Source: Phycisphaerales bacterium
GTDB lineage: Bacteria; Planctomycetota; Phycisphaerae; Phycisphaerales; UBA1924
Reading direction: 5' to 3'
Assembly: GCA_020850415.1 (NCBI GenBank)
Contig: JADZER010000053.1
Coordinates: 1-64,000 of the forward strand
DNA length: 64,000 nucleotides
Under the pieces are notes generated by a model. It was not told the DNA's origin and ran no database searches. It saw only the letters and a list, made by a program, of their open reading frames with translations. Below are positions 8,473-17,400 of the stretch, piece by piece. Numbering within the stretch: the stretch's first letter is position 1; every line of letters begins with the position of its first letter. A program made the translations under genes and the position numbers.

Positions 8473-11400
8473 ATGACGCCGCAGGAGTTTGTTGCCAAGT
8501 GGGGGCGGGTGGAGCTGCCGGAACGGGCGGCGAGCCAGGAGCATTTCCTGGACTTGTGCCGTGTGCTGGGGCAGCCGACGCCGGCATCGCATGACGCGAC
8601 GGGGGCGGAGTACGCGTTTGAGAAGGGGGTGGAGGTCTCGGCGGCGGCATCGAAGGGGTCGAAGGGGGACCGGGGATTCGCGGATGTGTGGTGGCGGGGC
8701 AAGTTCGCGTGGGAGTACAAGCGGAAAGGCAAGTACAAGACGCTGGACGAGGCGTACCGGCAGCTCTGTCAGTACCGGGAGGCGCTGGACAACCCGCCGC
8801 TCTTGATCGTCAGCGACATCGCGCGGACGGAGATCCACACCAACTTCACGGGCACGACGAAGGCGGTGCACGCGATCGCCCTGGGGGACCTCGCCAAGCC
8901 GGAGAGCCTGGACCTGTTGCGTCGGGTGTTCACGGACCCGGAGAGCCTGCGCCCGGCGCTGAAGGTGGAGGATGTCACCGAGCAGGCGGCCAAGGAGATC
9001 GGGCACATCGCGCAGAGCCTGCGTGACCGGGGGCACGACCCGCACGAGACGGCGCACTTCCTGATGAAGTGCATGTTCTGCCTGTTCGCGGAGGACACGG
9101 AGCTGCTGCCCAAGGAGCTGTTCAAGAAGCTGCTCGAGCGGTCGAAGTACGACCCGCCCCGGCTCAAGAAGCAAATGGACTCGCTGTTCGACGCGATGCG
9201 GGCGGGCGGGGACTTCGGGGTGGACCAGATCGCGTACTTCAACGGCGGGCTGTTTGACGCGTCGGACGCGCTGGAGCTGACCGAGGACGAGATCGCGGCG
9301 CTGATCCGGGCCTCGAGCAAGGGCTGGGAGAGCGTGGAGCCGTCGATCTTCGGCACGCTCTTCGAGCGGTCGCTGGACCCCGGCAAGCGGGCGCAGATCG
9401 GGGCGCACTACACCAGCCGCGAGGACATCATGCTGGTGGTGGAGCCGGTGATCCTGCGGCCGCTGCGGCGGGAGTGGGGCGAGGTGCGGGGCCGGTGCGA
9501 GGGGTGGGTGGCCGAGCGGGCGGAGGCGGCGCGGGCGGGGGCGAGCCGTAAGAAGGGGAGCCGGACGCCGGAGTGGTACACCAAGCAGATCGAGGGCGCA
9601 CTGCTGGCGTTTGACGAGCGGCTGGCGGGGGTGCGGGTGCTGGACCCGGCGTGCGGGTCGGGGAACTTCCTGTATGTGGCGATCCAGCAATTGTTGGATC
9701 TCGAGAAGGAGGTCATCACCTACGGCGCGGATGTGGGGCTGGGGCTGATCCCGCATGTGCGCCCGACGCAACTGCGGGGGATCGAGATCAATCCGTACGC
9801 CGCGGAGCTGGCGCAGGTGGTGATCTGGATCGGGTACTTGCAGTGGATGCGGGACAACGGGTTCCGGGCGCCGGCGAACCCGATCCTCGAGCCAATGCGG
9901 TCGATCGAGAACCGGGATGCGATCCTGGCGTGGGAGGATGAGGCTGGGGCGCCGATCCCGGTGTGGCGGGAGGGGGCGCGGTGCCGCGGGAAGGCGGGGT
10001 GGCCGGAGGCGGAGTTTATTGTGGGGAACCCGCCGTTTTTGGGCTCACGCAAGGCTCGCGGCGAGCTGGGCGACGAGTATGTGGAGGTCTACCAGTCGGT
10101 ATACGCCGAACTACCGGAGGGCGCAGACTACTGCTGCTACTGGTTTGAGTTGGCACTGCGGGAGGTGAAGTCAACGGGAGGCGTTCGATCGGGCCTCCTT
10201 GCGACACAGGGGATTCGCGGTGGCTCGAGCCGCGAGGTTCTGAAGCGAATCAAACGCGATGGCACCATCTTCTTCGCGGAATCAGACCGCCCTTGGGTTC
10301 TGGATGGCGCCGCGGTGCGGATCTCAATGGTGGGCTTTGCGGAAACCGCGGAGGATGTGCCGACCTTGGACGGCCTCGTCGTCGCGGGCATCAACTCCGA
10401 TCTGACTGCCGGATCCGATCTGACGAGCGCTGAGAAGCTCCGAACGAATAGCTCGCTGAGCTTTCAGGGCACGATAAACAGCGGTGCGTTTGATGTGCCC
10501 TGGGACACAGCGAGACAGATGCTCGACGCGCCGAATCCAGTCTCGAAGTCGAACATCGATGTGCTGCGGCCCTGGTCAAACGGGCGTGATGTCACGAGCC
10601 GGACGCGCGGTCAGTGGGTCGTCGATTTCGGTGTTGATCGCGGCGAGGCGGATGCGGCACAGTATGAGGTGCCATTTGCCTATCTGATGGAACACGTACG
10701 GCCGCAGCGCGATGAACTGCAGAATGGAAAGCCCAAGTACGCGCACTCGTCGAAGTACCCCGCTTGGCAGTTGTGGAACACACGCCACGAGATGAGGGCG
10801 CGACTCGCAAAGTGTGCTCGCTACATAGCTACACCCCGCGTCGCCAAGCATCGCCTCTTCAAGTGGTTCCCGCGTGAGTACCTGCCCGATGCGCAGGTCA
10901 TCGTCTTCGCCCGCCCGGACGACTACTTCTTCGGCGTCCTGCACAGCAGCGTGCACGAGTTGTGGGCGTTGCGGCAGGGGACGCAGCTCGAGAGCCGTCC
11001 CCGCTACACGCCGACGACCTGCTTTGAGACCTTCCCGCTGCCGTGGGCGCCGGGGTCGGAGCCGGAGGGGGCGAGGCAGGGAGAGGGGGTAGAAGAAGAA
11101 GCCCTCTCCCCAACCCTCTCCCGCCGGGGGCGGGAGAGGGGGCCGGAACAGCACGCGTTGTGGGCGGCGATCTCGGCGGCGGCGCGGGAGCTGGATGCGC
11201 AGCGGGAGCGGTGGCTGAACCCGCCGGAGTGGGTGGCGGAGATCGCGGCGGGGGTGGACGCGGCGGACGACTTTGCGGATGTGCGCGCGGTGAGCGGGGA
11301 GGAGGCCCGGCGGCTGATCCGGCAGAGTGCAATTGATGCCGCGGCGGCGCGGGACCCGCGGCTGAAGAAGCGGACGCTGACGAACCTGTACAACGAGCGG

Positions 11401-11649
11401 CCGACCTGGCTGCGGCTGGCGCACGAGCGGTTGGATCGGGCGGTTCTGGCGGCGTATGCGGCGGTGGACCCGGAAGGCGGGTGGGACCCGGATTGGGCGC
11501 GGGTGTGGGTGGAGACGGGGGCGGGGGGAGGAAAGCAGCAAAGCGGGAAAGCAGCAAAGCAGCAAATGGAGGCGGGGGAGCGAGGGGAGGTGGAGGAGCG
11601 GGTGTTGGGGGCGTTGTTGCGGTTGAATCAGCAGAGAGCGAGCGTGTAG
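8473..11649 (+). CDS. MmeI-like type IIL restriction-modification enzyme
   Basis: This 1058-residue single-chain enzyme is predicted to cleave and N6-adenine-methylate DNA. Near the N-terminus is D71-x9-E81-Y-K83, matching in spacing and position the D-x9-E-x-K nuclease site described for MmeI. A helical linker follows. The methyltransferase core has motif I DPACGSGNF (from residue 391) and motif IV NPPF (from 519). The C-terminal part should hold the target-recognition domain (YTPTTCFETFPLPW is its typical ending). From about 10030 to 11040 the codon third positions are visibly less GC-rich than on either side, suggesting an exchanged recognition domain. Two in-frame insertions occur: a hairpin element (11114-11140, read as LSPTLSRRGRERG) and AAAGCAGC repeats (11532-11563). 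The ATG at 8473 is favoured by a GGGAG just upstream; the frame opens at 8344. The next gene begins 3 bases after the stop. Confidence 0.85.
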   Translation: MTPQEFVAKWGRVELPERAASQEHFLDLCRVLGQPTPASHDATGAEYAFEKGVEVSAAASKGSKGDRGFADVWWRGKFAWEYKRKGKYKTLDEAYRQLCQYREALDNPPLLIVSDIARTEIHTNFTGTTKAVHAIALGDLAKPESLDLLRRVFTDPESLRPALKVEDVTEQAAKEIGHIAQSLRDRGHDPHETAHFLMKCMFCLFAEDTELLPKELFKKLLERSKYDPPRLKKQMDSLFDAMRAGGDFGVDQIAYFNGGLFDASDALELTEDEIAALIRASSKGWESVEPSIFGTLFERSLDPGKRAQIGAHYTSREDIMLVVEPVILRPLRREWGEVRGRCEGWVAERAEAARAGASRKKGSRTPEWYTKQIEGALLAFDERLAGVRVLDPACGSGNFLYVAIQQLLDLEKEVITYGADVGLGLIPHVRPTQLRGIEINPYAAELAQVVIWIGYLQWMRDNGFRAPANPILEPMRSIENRDAILAWEDEAGAPIPVWREGARCRGKAGWPEAEFIVGNPPFLGSRKARGELGDEYVEVYQSVYAELPEGADYCCYWFELALREVKSTGGVRSGLLATQGIRGGSSREVLKRIKRDGTIFFAESDRPWVLDGAAVRISMVGFAETAEDVPTLDGLVVAGINSDLTAGSDLTSAEKLRTNSSLSFQGTINSGAFDVPWDTARQMLDAPNPVSKSNIDVLRPWSNGRDVTSRTRGQWVVDFGVDRGEADAAQYEVPFAYLMEHVRPQRDELQNGKPKYAHSSKYPAWQLWNTRHEMRARLAKCARYIATPRVAKHRLFKWFPREYLPDAQVIVFARPDDYFFGVLHSSVHELWALRQGTQLESRPRYTPTTCFETFPLPWAPGSEPEGARQGEGVEEEALSPTLSRRGRERGPEQHALWAAISAAARELDAQRERWLNPPEWVAEIAAGVDAADDFADVRAVSGEEARRLIRQSAIDAAAARDPRLKKRTLTNLYNERPTWLRLAHERLDRAVLAAYAAVDPEGGWDPDWARVWVETGAGGGKQQSGKAAKQQMEAGERGEVEERVLGALLRLNQQRASV
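11114..11140. repeat. Perfect 12-bp hairpin element inside the restriction enzyme gene
   Basis: CCCTCTCCCGCC pairs with GGCGGGAGAGGG around a GGG loop, preceded by a second CCCTCTCC. It is read in frame as Ser-Pro-Thr-Leu-Ser-Arg-Arg-Gly-Arg-Glu, a peptide produced by this widespread hairpin-type element when it lies inside genes. Confidence 0.85.
11532..11563. repeat. Tandem octamer AAAGCAGC x4 inside coding sequence
   Basis: AAAGCAGC, AAAGCGGG, AAAGCAGC, AAAGCAGC near the end of the restriction enzyme gene, read as Lys/Gln-rich peptide (KQQSGKAAKQQ). Same unit as at 102-131. Confidence 0.85.
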
Positions 11650-11652
11650 GCG

Positions 11653-12399
11653 ATGGGAACAGAAGGGACCGACCACTTTCCGCCGGGCGTCGTCGAGAAG
11701 TTGAAGTTCTATGTGTACCGGCTGATCGACCCTCGCAACGGCGAGACTTTCTACATCGGCAAGGGGCGGGGCAACCGGGTCTTTGCGCACATCCGCGAGG
11801 AGGCCGGCCTTGAGGGCGATGCCCACGACAACAAGCTCCTGCGTATCGGTCACATCCGGCAGGCGGGCTTCGAGGTCGCCCATGTCATTCACCGTCACGG
11901 GTTGGACGAGAGGACGGCGCTGGAGGTGGAGGCGGCGCTGATCGACGCGTACCCGGGGCTAACGAACCTCGCGAGCGGGCTGGGGGCGAGTGAGTACGGC
12001 GCGATGCACGCGTTGGAGGTGGTGCGGAGGTACGCGGCCGCGCCGGCCGTGTTCCACCACAAGGCGCTCCTCATCTGCGTGAATCGCAGCGCGGCGGAGA
12101 CATCGCTGTACGAGGCGACGCGGTACGCGTGGAAGGTCAGCCGGACGAGGGCGGCGGCGGCGGAGGTCATTCTCGCGACCGTCCAAGGCCTGATCGTCGG
12201 CGCGTTTAAGGCGGATGCGTGGCTGGACGCGACCTCGAAGAACTTCCCGGGTCGGGAGACGATCCCGGGGCGGATGGGCTTCGTGGGGCACGAAGCGCCG
12301 CCTGAGGTCCGGGCGCAGTATGTGGGCAAGCGCGTCCCGGATGAGTTTCGGAAGCCGGGTGCGGCGAGCCCGATCAAATACACCTGGAAGGGAAAGTAA
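11653..12399 (+). CDS. GIY-YIG domain protein (LEM-3-like)
   Basis: The 248-residue product begins with a GIY-YIG nuclease fold: KFYVYRLIDPRNGETFYIGK followed by GRGNRVFAHI give the two hallmark strands and catalytic Arg region, and ERTALEVEAALIDAYPGLTN supplies the conserved Glu and Asn. This variant resembles the LEM-3-like/COG3680 group. The C-terminal ~130 residues (ALLICVNRSAAETSLYEATR and later RMGFVGHEAPPEVRAQYVGK) form an additional domain whose role is unknown to me. It starts 3 bases after the restriction enzyme and ends 9 bases before the zinc-ribbon gene, so the three are probably one transcript. A nuclease or DNA-lesion role in defence is inferred. Confidence 0.8.
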   Translation: MGTEGTDHFPPGVVEKLKFYVYRLIDPRNGETFYIGKGRGNRVFAHIREEAGLEGDAHDNKLLRIGHIRQAGFEVAHVIHRHGLDERTALEVEAALIDAYPGLTNLASGLGASEYGAMHALEVVRRYAAAPAVFHHKALLICVNRSAAETSLYEATRYAWKVSRTRAAAAEVILATVQGLIVGAFKADAWLDATSKNFPGRETIPGRMGFVGHEAPPEVRAQYVGKRVPDEFRKPGAASPIKYTWKGK

Positions 12400-12408
12400 G
12401 GGCAAGGG

Positions 12409-12645
12409 ATGGCGGAGTCACGAAAGACGACGGTGATCGGGTTTCTGAACCCCAACGGGCAGATCAATGTGCGGCCGCTGGGGATTCCCGGCACGGACCA
12501 CGGGCAGTCTCTGTACCAGATGGCGTGCAGTCACTGCGGGGCGAACTACGGGGCGAACGGGAGCGACATCCATCACCGTCGGTGTCCGGCGTGTCAGGGT
12601 GGGAATCCGAGCACGGGGGGGTGGTCGCTCGACGGTGGGAGGTGA
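12409..12645 (+). CDS. Small zinc-ribbon protein linked to the GIY-YIG gene
   Basis: This 78-residue protein has a Cys-x2-Cys (CSHCG) and a second Cys-x2-Cys (CPACQ) separated by 18 residues with two His between them, a likely zinc ribbon. The first half (VIGFLNPNGQINVRPLGIPG, then TDHGQSLYQM) looks like a conserved strand region. It follows the GIY-YIG gene by 9 bases. I do not recognise a named family; a nucleic-acid-binding accessory role is inferred from the zinc ribbon and neighbours. Confidence 0.75.
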   Translation: MAESRKTTVIGFLNPNGQINVRPLGIPGTDHGQSLYQMACSHCGANYGANGSDIHHRRCPACQGGNPSTGGWSLDGGR

Positions 12646-13226
12646 GGGTGTGCGGGGAGGGGGCTCGGGGAGGGGGCGCGGGGGGGTGAGGGCTGGGGTT
12701 CCGCCGCTGCTCTGGAGCGGTGTGGGGATTGAGGGGGGTGACCAGGGGCTGGGCCCTGCGGGCCTGCGCCCCTGGCAACGGTCGGGCGCCCCTCCGGGGC
12801 GGGGGGTGGGGGTGGGGTGGGGGGTGGGGTGTGGGGAGTGGGGGGTGGGGGGCAGATGGCAAATGGCAAATGGCAAATAGCAAATGGCAAATGGCAAATC
12901 AGGAGGGGGGCGCGTTGCGCTGGCTTGGGCTGCGGTTGAGGCTGTCCCCTGGCGCGGTGCGCTGGTGGTCGGCTGCGCGGAGCGTTGGCTGGGTAGTCGT
13001 ACGAGGGGGGAGGGCGGGGCCATCGCTTCGCTGCGCTGCGCTCTGACCCCGGTGCCCGGGGAGTGGAGTCGTGTCGGGCGGGGCAAATCGCGTCGCTCGG
13101 GGTGGATTTGCGTGGCGCGGGGGGTCGGGGTGCGCTTGAGGGGGTGGAGACGGGAGGTTGGGCTCGTTGGGCGCTGCGCGCACCGCGCGCAGCGTCCCGG
13201 CGGGTCCGTATGCAAGGAGCGACGCG
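12646..13226. other. Intergenic region, 581 bases, repeat-bearing
   Basis: Extremely G-rich on the plus strand with long runs of GGGGTGGGG. It contains the heptamer array at 12858-12899 and a 9-bp perfect hairpin (13172-13180 with 13186-13194) 33 bases before the next start codon. Open frames here have no protein-like composition. Confidence 0.6.
12858..12899. repeat. Tandem heptamer repeat GGCAAAT x6
   Basis: Six units, GGCAAAT five times and AGCAAAT once. The reverse complement recurs at 56334-56368. Confidence 0.9.
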
Positions 13227-14348
13227 ATGACCTGCGAGACTCGGGTGGCGGCGGCGCTGGCGTGGGCGGCGGGGCTGGCGGGGGTGATGGGGGTGATGGG
13301 GCTGGCGGCGCCGGCGGCGGGGCAGCCGGTGGTGGTGGAGTGTCAGTGGAAGCTGGTGCGGACAGTGCCGGTGCCGGGGCCGTGGAGCGTGGCGTACAAC
13401 CCGGTGGACGGGGCGGTGTATGTGGGGGCGCGGAGCTCGGGGGCCGACGGGCTGTACCGGGTGGACCCGGACGGGACGGTGACGCGGGTGGTGGCGGCGG
13501 ACAGGCCGGGGGGGATCGGCGTGGACCCGGTGGACGGGGACATGTTTATCGCTGAGGACTACGGCGGGAACATCTACCGGGTGGTGTTGGGGGCGGGGGT
13601 TCGGGAGACTTGGGTAAGCGGGTTTGGGGGCGGGGACGACGACCCGGCGGGGTTGGTGGTTGTGCCGCCGGGGTACACAGGGTCGGTGGTGGCGCCGGGG
13701 GCGGCGATCTCGGGCGATCGCGGGGCGAACGGGGGGAGCGACGAGGTGTGGATGTGGTCGCCGGATGTGGCGGAGGGGGAGGTGCGGTTGCACGCGGACA
13801 ACGGGACGCTGGTGGACCCGGTGGATGTGGCGGTGAGCGAGGATCGCGTGGTGGTGGTGGACGACCGCGGCTCGCCGGGGGCGTTGTGGGAGGTGGTGGA
13901 CAGCGCGGGGACGCTGGTGCAGATCGCGACCTCGGTGGGGATCGACAATCCTCGGGCGGCGGTGTTTGAGCCGGGGACGGGCGACCTGCTGGTGGTGAGC
14001 CACGGGCTGCCGGGGCGGGTGTTGCGGGTGCGGATGGGCGAGCAGGCGGGGGATGTGACGGAGGTGATTCGGGGTTTTGGGACGCTGGGGTGGGCGTCGG
14101 TGGATATGCACCCGAACGGGGGGGTGCTGTGGGTGGTGGACTATGACGAGGGGGCGTTGTACGAGTTTGCGAGGGTGGGGCTGTGCCGGGCGGACTTCAA
14201 CGGGGATTGCTTGGTGAACACGCTGGATATGCTGGCGTTTTTGAACGCGTGGGCCGCGGGGGAGGAGAGGGCGGACTGGAACGAGGACGGGACGGTGAAC
14301 ACGCTTGATGTTTTGGGGTATTTGAACGCCTGGGCGGCGGGGTGCTGA
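13227..14348 (+). CDS. Secreted beta-propeller protein with GC-type dockerin end
   Basis: The 373-residue protein has a long Ala-rich signal peptide (about residues 1-33). The body reads as an SMP-30/NHL-like propeller (WSVAYNPVDGAVYVGARSSG, GIGVDPVDGDMFIAEDYGGN, ALYEFARVG). The last 55 residues form two dockerin-like modules, DFNGDCLVNTLDMLAFLNAW and DWNEDGTVNTLDVLGYLNAW, ending Ala-Gly-Cys. AAGGAG sits 8 bases before the ATG at 13227; an upstream in-frame ATG at 13158 lacks one. It belongs with the other surface proteins of this region. Confidence 0.85.
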   Translation: MTCETRVAAALAWAAGLAGVMGVMGLAAPAAGQPVVVECQWKLVRTVPVPGPWSVAYNPVDGAVYVGARSSGADGLYRVDPDGTVTRVVAADRPGGIGVDPVDGDMFIAEDYGGNIYRVVLGAGVRETWVSGFGGGDDDPAGLVVVPPGYTGSVVAPGAAISGDRGANGGSDEVWMWSPDVAEGEVRLHADNGTLVDPVDVAVSEDRVVVVDDRGSPGALWEVVDSAGTLVQIATSVGIDNPRAAVFEPGTGDLLVVSHGLPGRVLRVRMGEQAGDVTEVIRGFGTLGWASVDMHPNGGVLWVVDYDEGALYEFARVGLCRADFNGDCLVNTLDMLAFLNAWAAGEERADWNEDGTVNTLDVLGYLNAWAAGC

Positions 14349-14470
14349 CGGTTGGCGTTTGGGGGTTGGAAAATCTGTTGCGAATAGTGGTTTGCTCTGG
14401 ACAGCAGGCGCGGGTGTCTGTGTAATGTGCCGGCGGGCGGAGGCGCCCGGTCTTACACAGGAGCGAGAGC

Positions 14471-17400
14471 ATGCGTTCGAGCGGGTCACATCGTGGCGGG
14501 TTCGGGGTGTCGGTCGAGCAGCTCGAGGCCAGGCTGGTGCTGGCGTCGGTGGTGTGGGACGGCGGGCCGTCGGGGACGGGGACCAGCTGGCAGGACCCGG
14601 CGAACTGGGCGGGGGATGTGCTGCCGGCGAACGGGGACGATGTGACGATCAGCGTCGCGGCGGACCCGCTGATCCTGTACTCGTCGGGGACGCTGACGCT
14701 CAATAGCCTGATGACCGACGAGGACCTGCGCCTGAGCGGGGGCGAGCTGGGCGTAAGCGGGGCGGCGGATATCAACGCGGTGCTGAGCCTGTCGGGCGGC
14801 GCGATGTCCGGCGGGTCGTGGGATGTGACGGGGGGGCTGCTCCAGCCGCTGGCGAACAGCTCGAACGCGATCCGCAACGCGGCGATCGTCGGCGATATCA
14901 CGGTCGATCAGCCGAGCGCCCGGCTGAAGATCGAGGGGACGACCACCTGGACCGGCGCGGCGCGGCTGGGGGCGAGCACGACGGGGCTGGGGTTCAGCGG
15001 CGGCGCGAGCCTGCCGGGGGATGTGGTGTTTGAGGGGGCGGCGACGGGGGTCCGGGCGCTCACATTGGTCACGGCGGGGACGCTCACGATCCCGGCGGGG
15101 GTCGAGATCTCGACCGCGCCGGGGTTCCTGGGCAACGGCCAGGTCGGCGGGTCGCTGCACTGGTCCGCGGCGATGGACCTGGTCAACGAGGGGACGATCG
15201 GGTTCGAGAGCACCGCGGCGCGGTCGCTGGACTTCCGGGCGGCGACGGTCGTCAACAGCTCGACGATCGTGTGCACGACCTCCGAGCTGGCGTTCGTCAC
15301 CGGGTTCGTCAATCTCGGGACGATCACCTCCACCGGGGGCGGGGCGGTGTTCGGGGGGGCGTGGGATAACTCGGCGGGGACGGTGAACATCGTGGACGGC
15401 GACCTGACGCTGGGCGGGACCTTCACGACAGCGGGCGTGGGGACGATCAACCGATCGGGGACGACGACGGTGGACCTTACCGGGGCGTTGGACAACACCG
15501 GCGACACGCTGGCGTTCAGCGCGGCGACGGGTTCGTGGACGATGGAGGGCGGGAGCATCACCGGCGGGCAGATGACCAGCGCCGACGGGGCGCGGCTGGA
15601 CATGGGCACCGCCAACAGCCGGCTGACCGATGTGCAGGTCGTGGGCGATCTGGTGCTCGCGATCTCCAGCGGGCGGGTGCAGATCACGGGCTCGACGACC
15701 TGGACCGGCGCGGCGCGGCTCGCGGCAAGCACGACGACGCTGGGCTTCAGCGCCGGCGCGAGCCTGCCTGGGGATGTGATCTTCGAGGGTGCGGCGACCG
15801 GGGTCCGGGCGATCACGATGATCACGGCGGGGACGCTCACGATCCCCGCGGGCGTCGAGATCTCGACCGGGCCGGGGTTCGCGGGGACGGGTCAGATCGG
15901 CGGGTCGCAGCACTGGACCGCGGCGATGAACCTGATCAACGAGGGGGCGATCGGGTTCGAGGGCCTCGCGTCGCGGTCGCTGGACTTCCGGGCGACGACG
16001 GTCGTCAACAGCTCGACGATCGCGTGCACCACCTCGGATCTGGCGTTCGTCACCGGGTTCGTGAATACGGGGACGATCACCTCCACCGGCGGCGGGGCGC
16101 AGTTCTCCGGGGCGTGGGATAACTCGGCGGGGACGGTCAGTCTCACCGACGGCGACCTGACCCTCGGCGGGACCTTCACGACGGCGGGCGTGGGGACGAT
16201 CAACCGATCGGGGACGACGACGGTGGACCTTACCGGGGCGCTGAACAACACCGGCGACACGCTGGCGTTCAGCGCGGCGACGGGGTCGTGGACGATGGAG
16301 GGCGGCAGCATCACCGGCGGGCAGATGACCAGCGCCGGCGGGGCGCGGCTGGACATGGGGACCAACAACAACAACCGGCTGACCGATGTGCTGGTCGTGG
16401 GCGACCTGGTGCTCGCGATCACCAGCGGGCGGGTGCATATCGCGGGCTCGACCACATGGACCGGCGCGGCGCGGCTGGCGGCGAGCATCACGACGCTGGG
16501 CTTCCCCGGCGGCGCGACCGTGCCGGCGGACATCGCGTTCGAGGGCGCCGGCACCGGGATCCGGGCGATCACGATGGTCACGGCGGGGACGCTGACGATC
16601 CCCGCGGGGGTCGCGGTCTACGCCGAGCCGGGGCTGCTGGGCACGGGCCAGATCGGCGGGTCGCACCACTGGTCGGCGGCGATGAACCTGGTCAACGAGG
16701 GGGCGATCGGGTTCGAGAGCTCCGCGTCGCGGTCGCTGGACTTCCGGGCGACGACGGTCGTCAACCACTCGACGATCGTGGGCACCACCTCGGATCTGGT
16801 GTTCTTGACCGGGTTCGTCAACACCGGGGCGATCACCTCCACCAGCGGCGGGGCGCAGTTCTCCGGGGCGTGGGACAACTCGGCGGGGACGGTCAACATC
16901 CTCGACGGCGATCTGACCCTCGGCGGGACCTTCACGACGGCGGGCGTGGGGACGATCAACCGATCGGGGACGACGACGGTCGTGCTCACCGGGGCGCTGG
17001 ACAACACCGGCGATACGCTGGCGTTCAGCGCGGCGACGGGGTCGTGGGCGATGGAGGGCGGGACCATCACCGGCGGGCAGATGACCAGCGCCGACGGGGC
17101 GCGGCTGGACATCGGGACCAACAACAACAACCGGCTGACCGATGTGCTGGTCGTGGGCGACCTCGTGCTCGCGATCTCCAGCGGGCGGGTGCATATCGCG
17201 GGCTCGACCACCTGGACCGGCGCGGCGCGGCTGGCGGCGAGCGCCACGACGCTCGGGTTTGCCGGCGGGTCGAGCGTGCCGGCGGACATCGCCTACGAGG
17301 GGGCCGGCACCGGGATCCGGGCGATCACGATGGTCACGGCGGGGACGCTCACGATCCCCGCGGGCGTCGCGGTCTACGCCGAGCCGGGGTTCGTGGGGAC

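Noticed and set aside
4505-8650. A 1381-residue open frame on the minus strand opposite the two propeller genes
   Set aside because: It is Arg/His/Pro-rich with no protein-like pattern, lies antisense to two well-supported genes, and arises from the high GC content.
12858-12899. Possible CRISPR array
   Set aside because: Units are only 7 bases with no spacers; it is a short tandem repeat.
12418-13215. Minus-strand frame through the repeat-bearing gap
   Set aside because: Pro/His/Arg-rich composition, includes translated heptamers, and covers the zinc-ribbon gene on the other strand.
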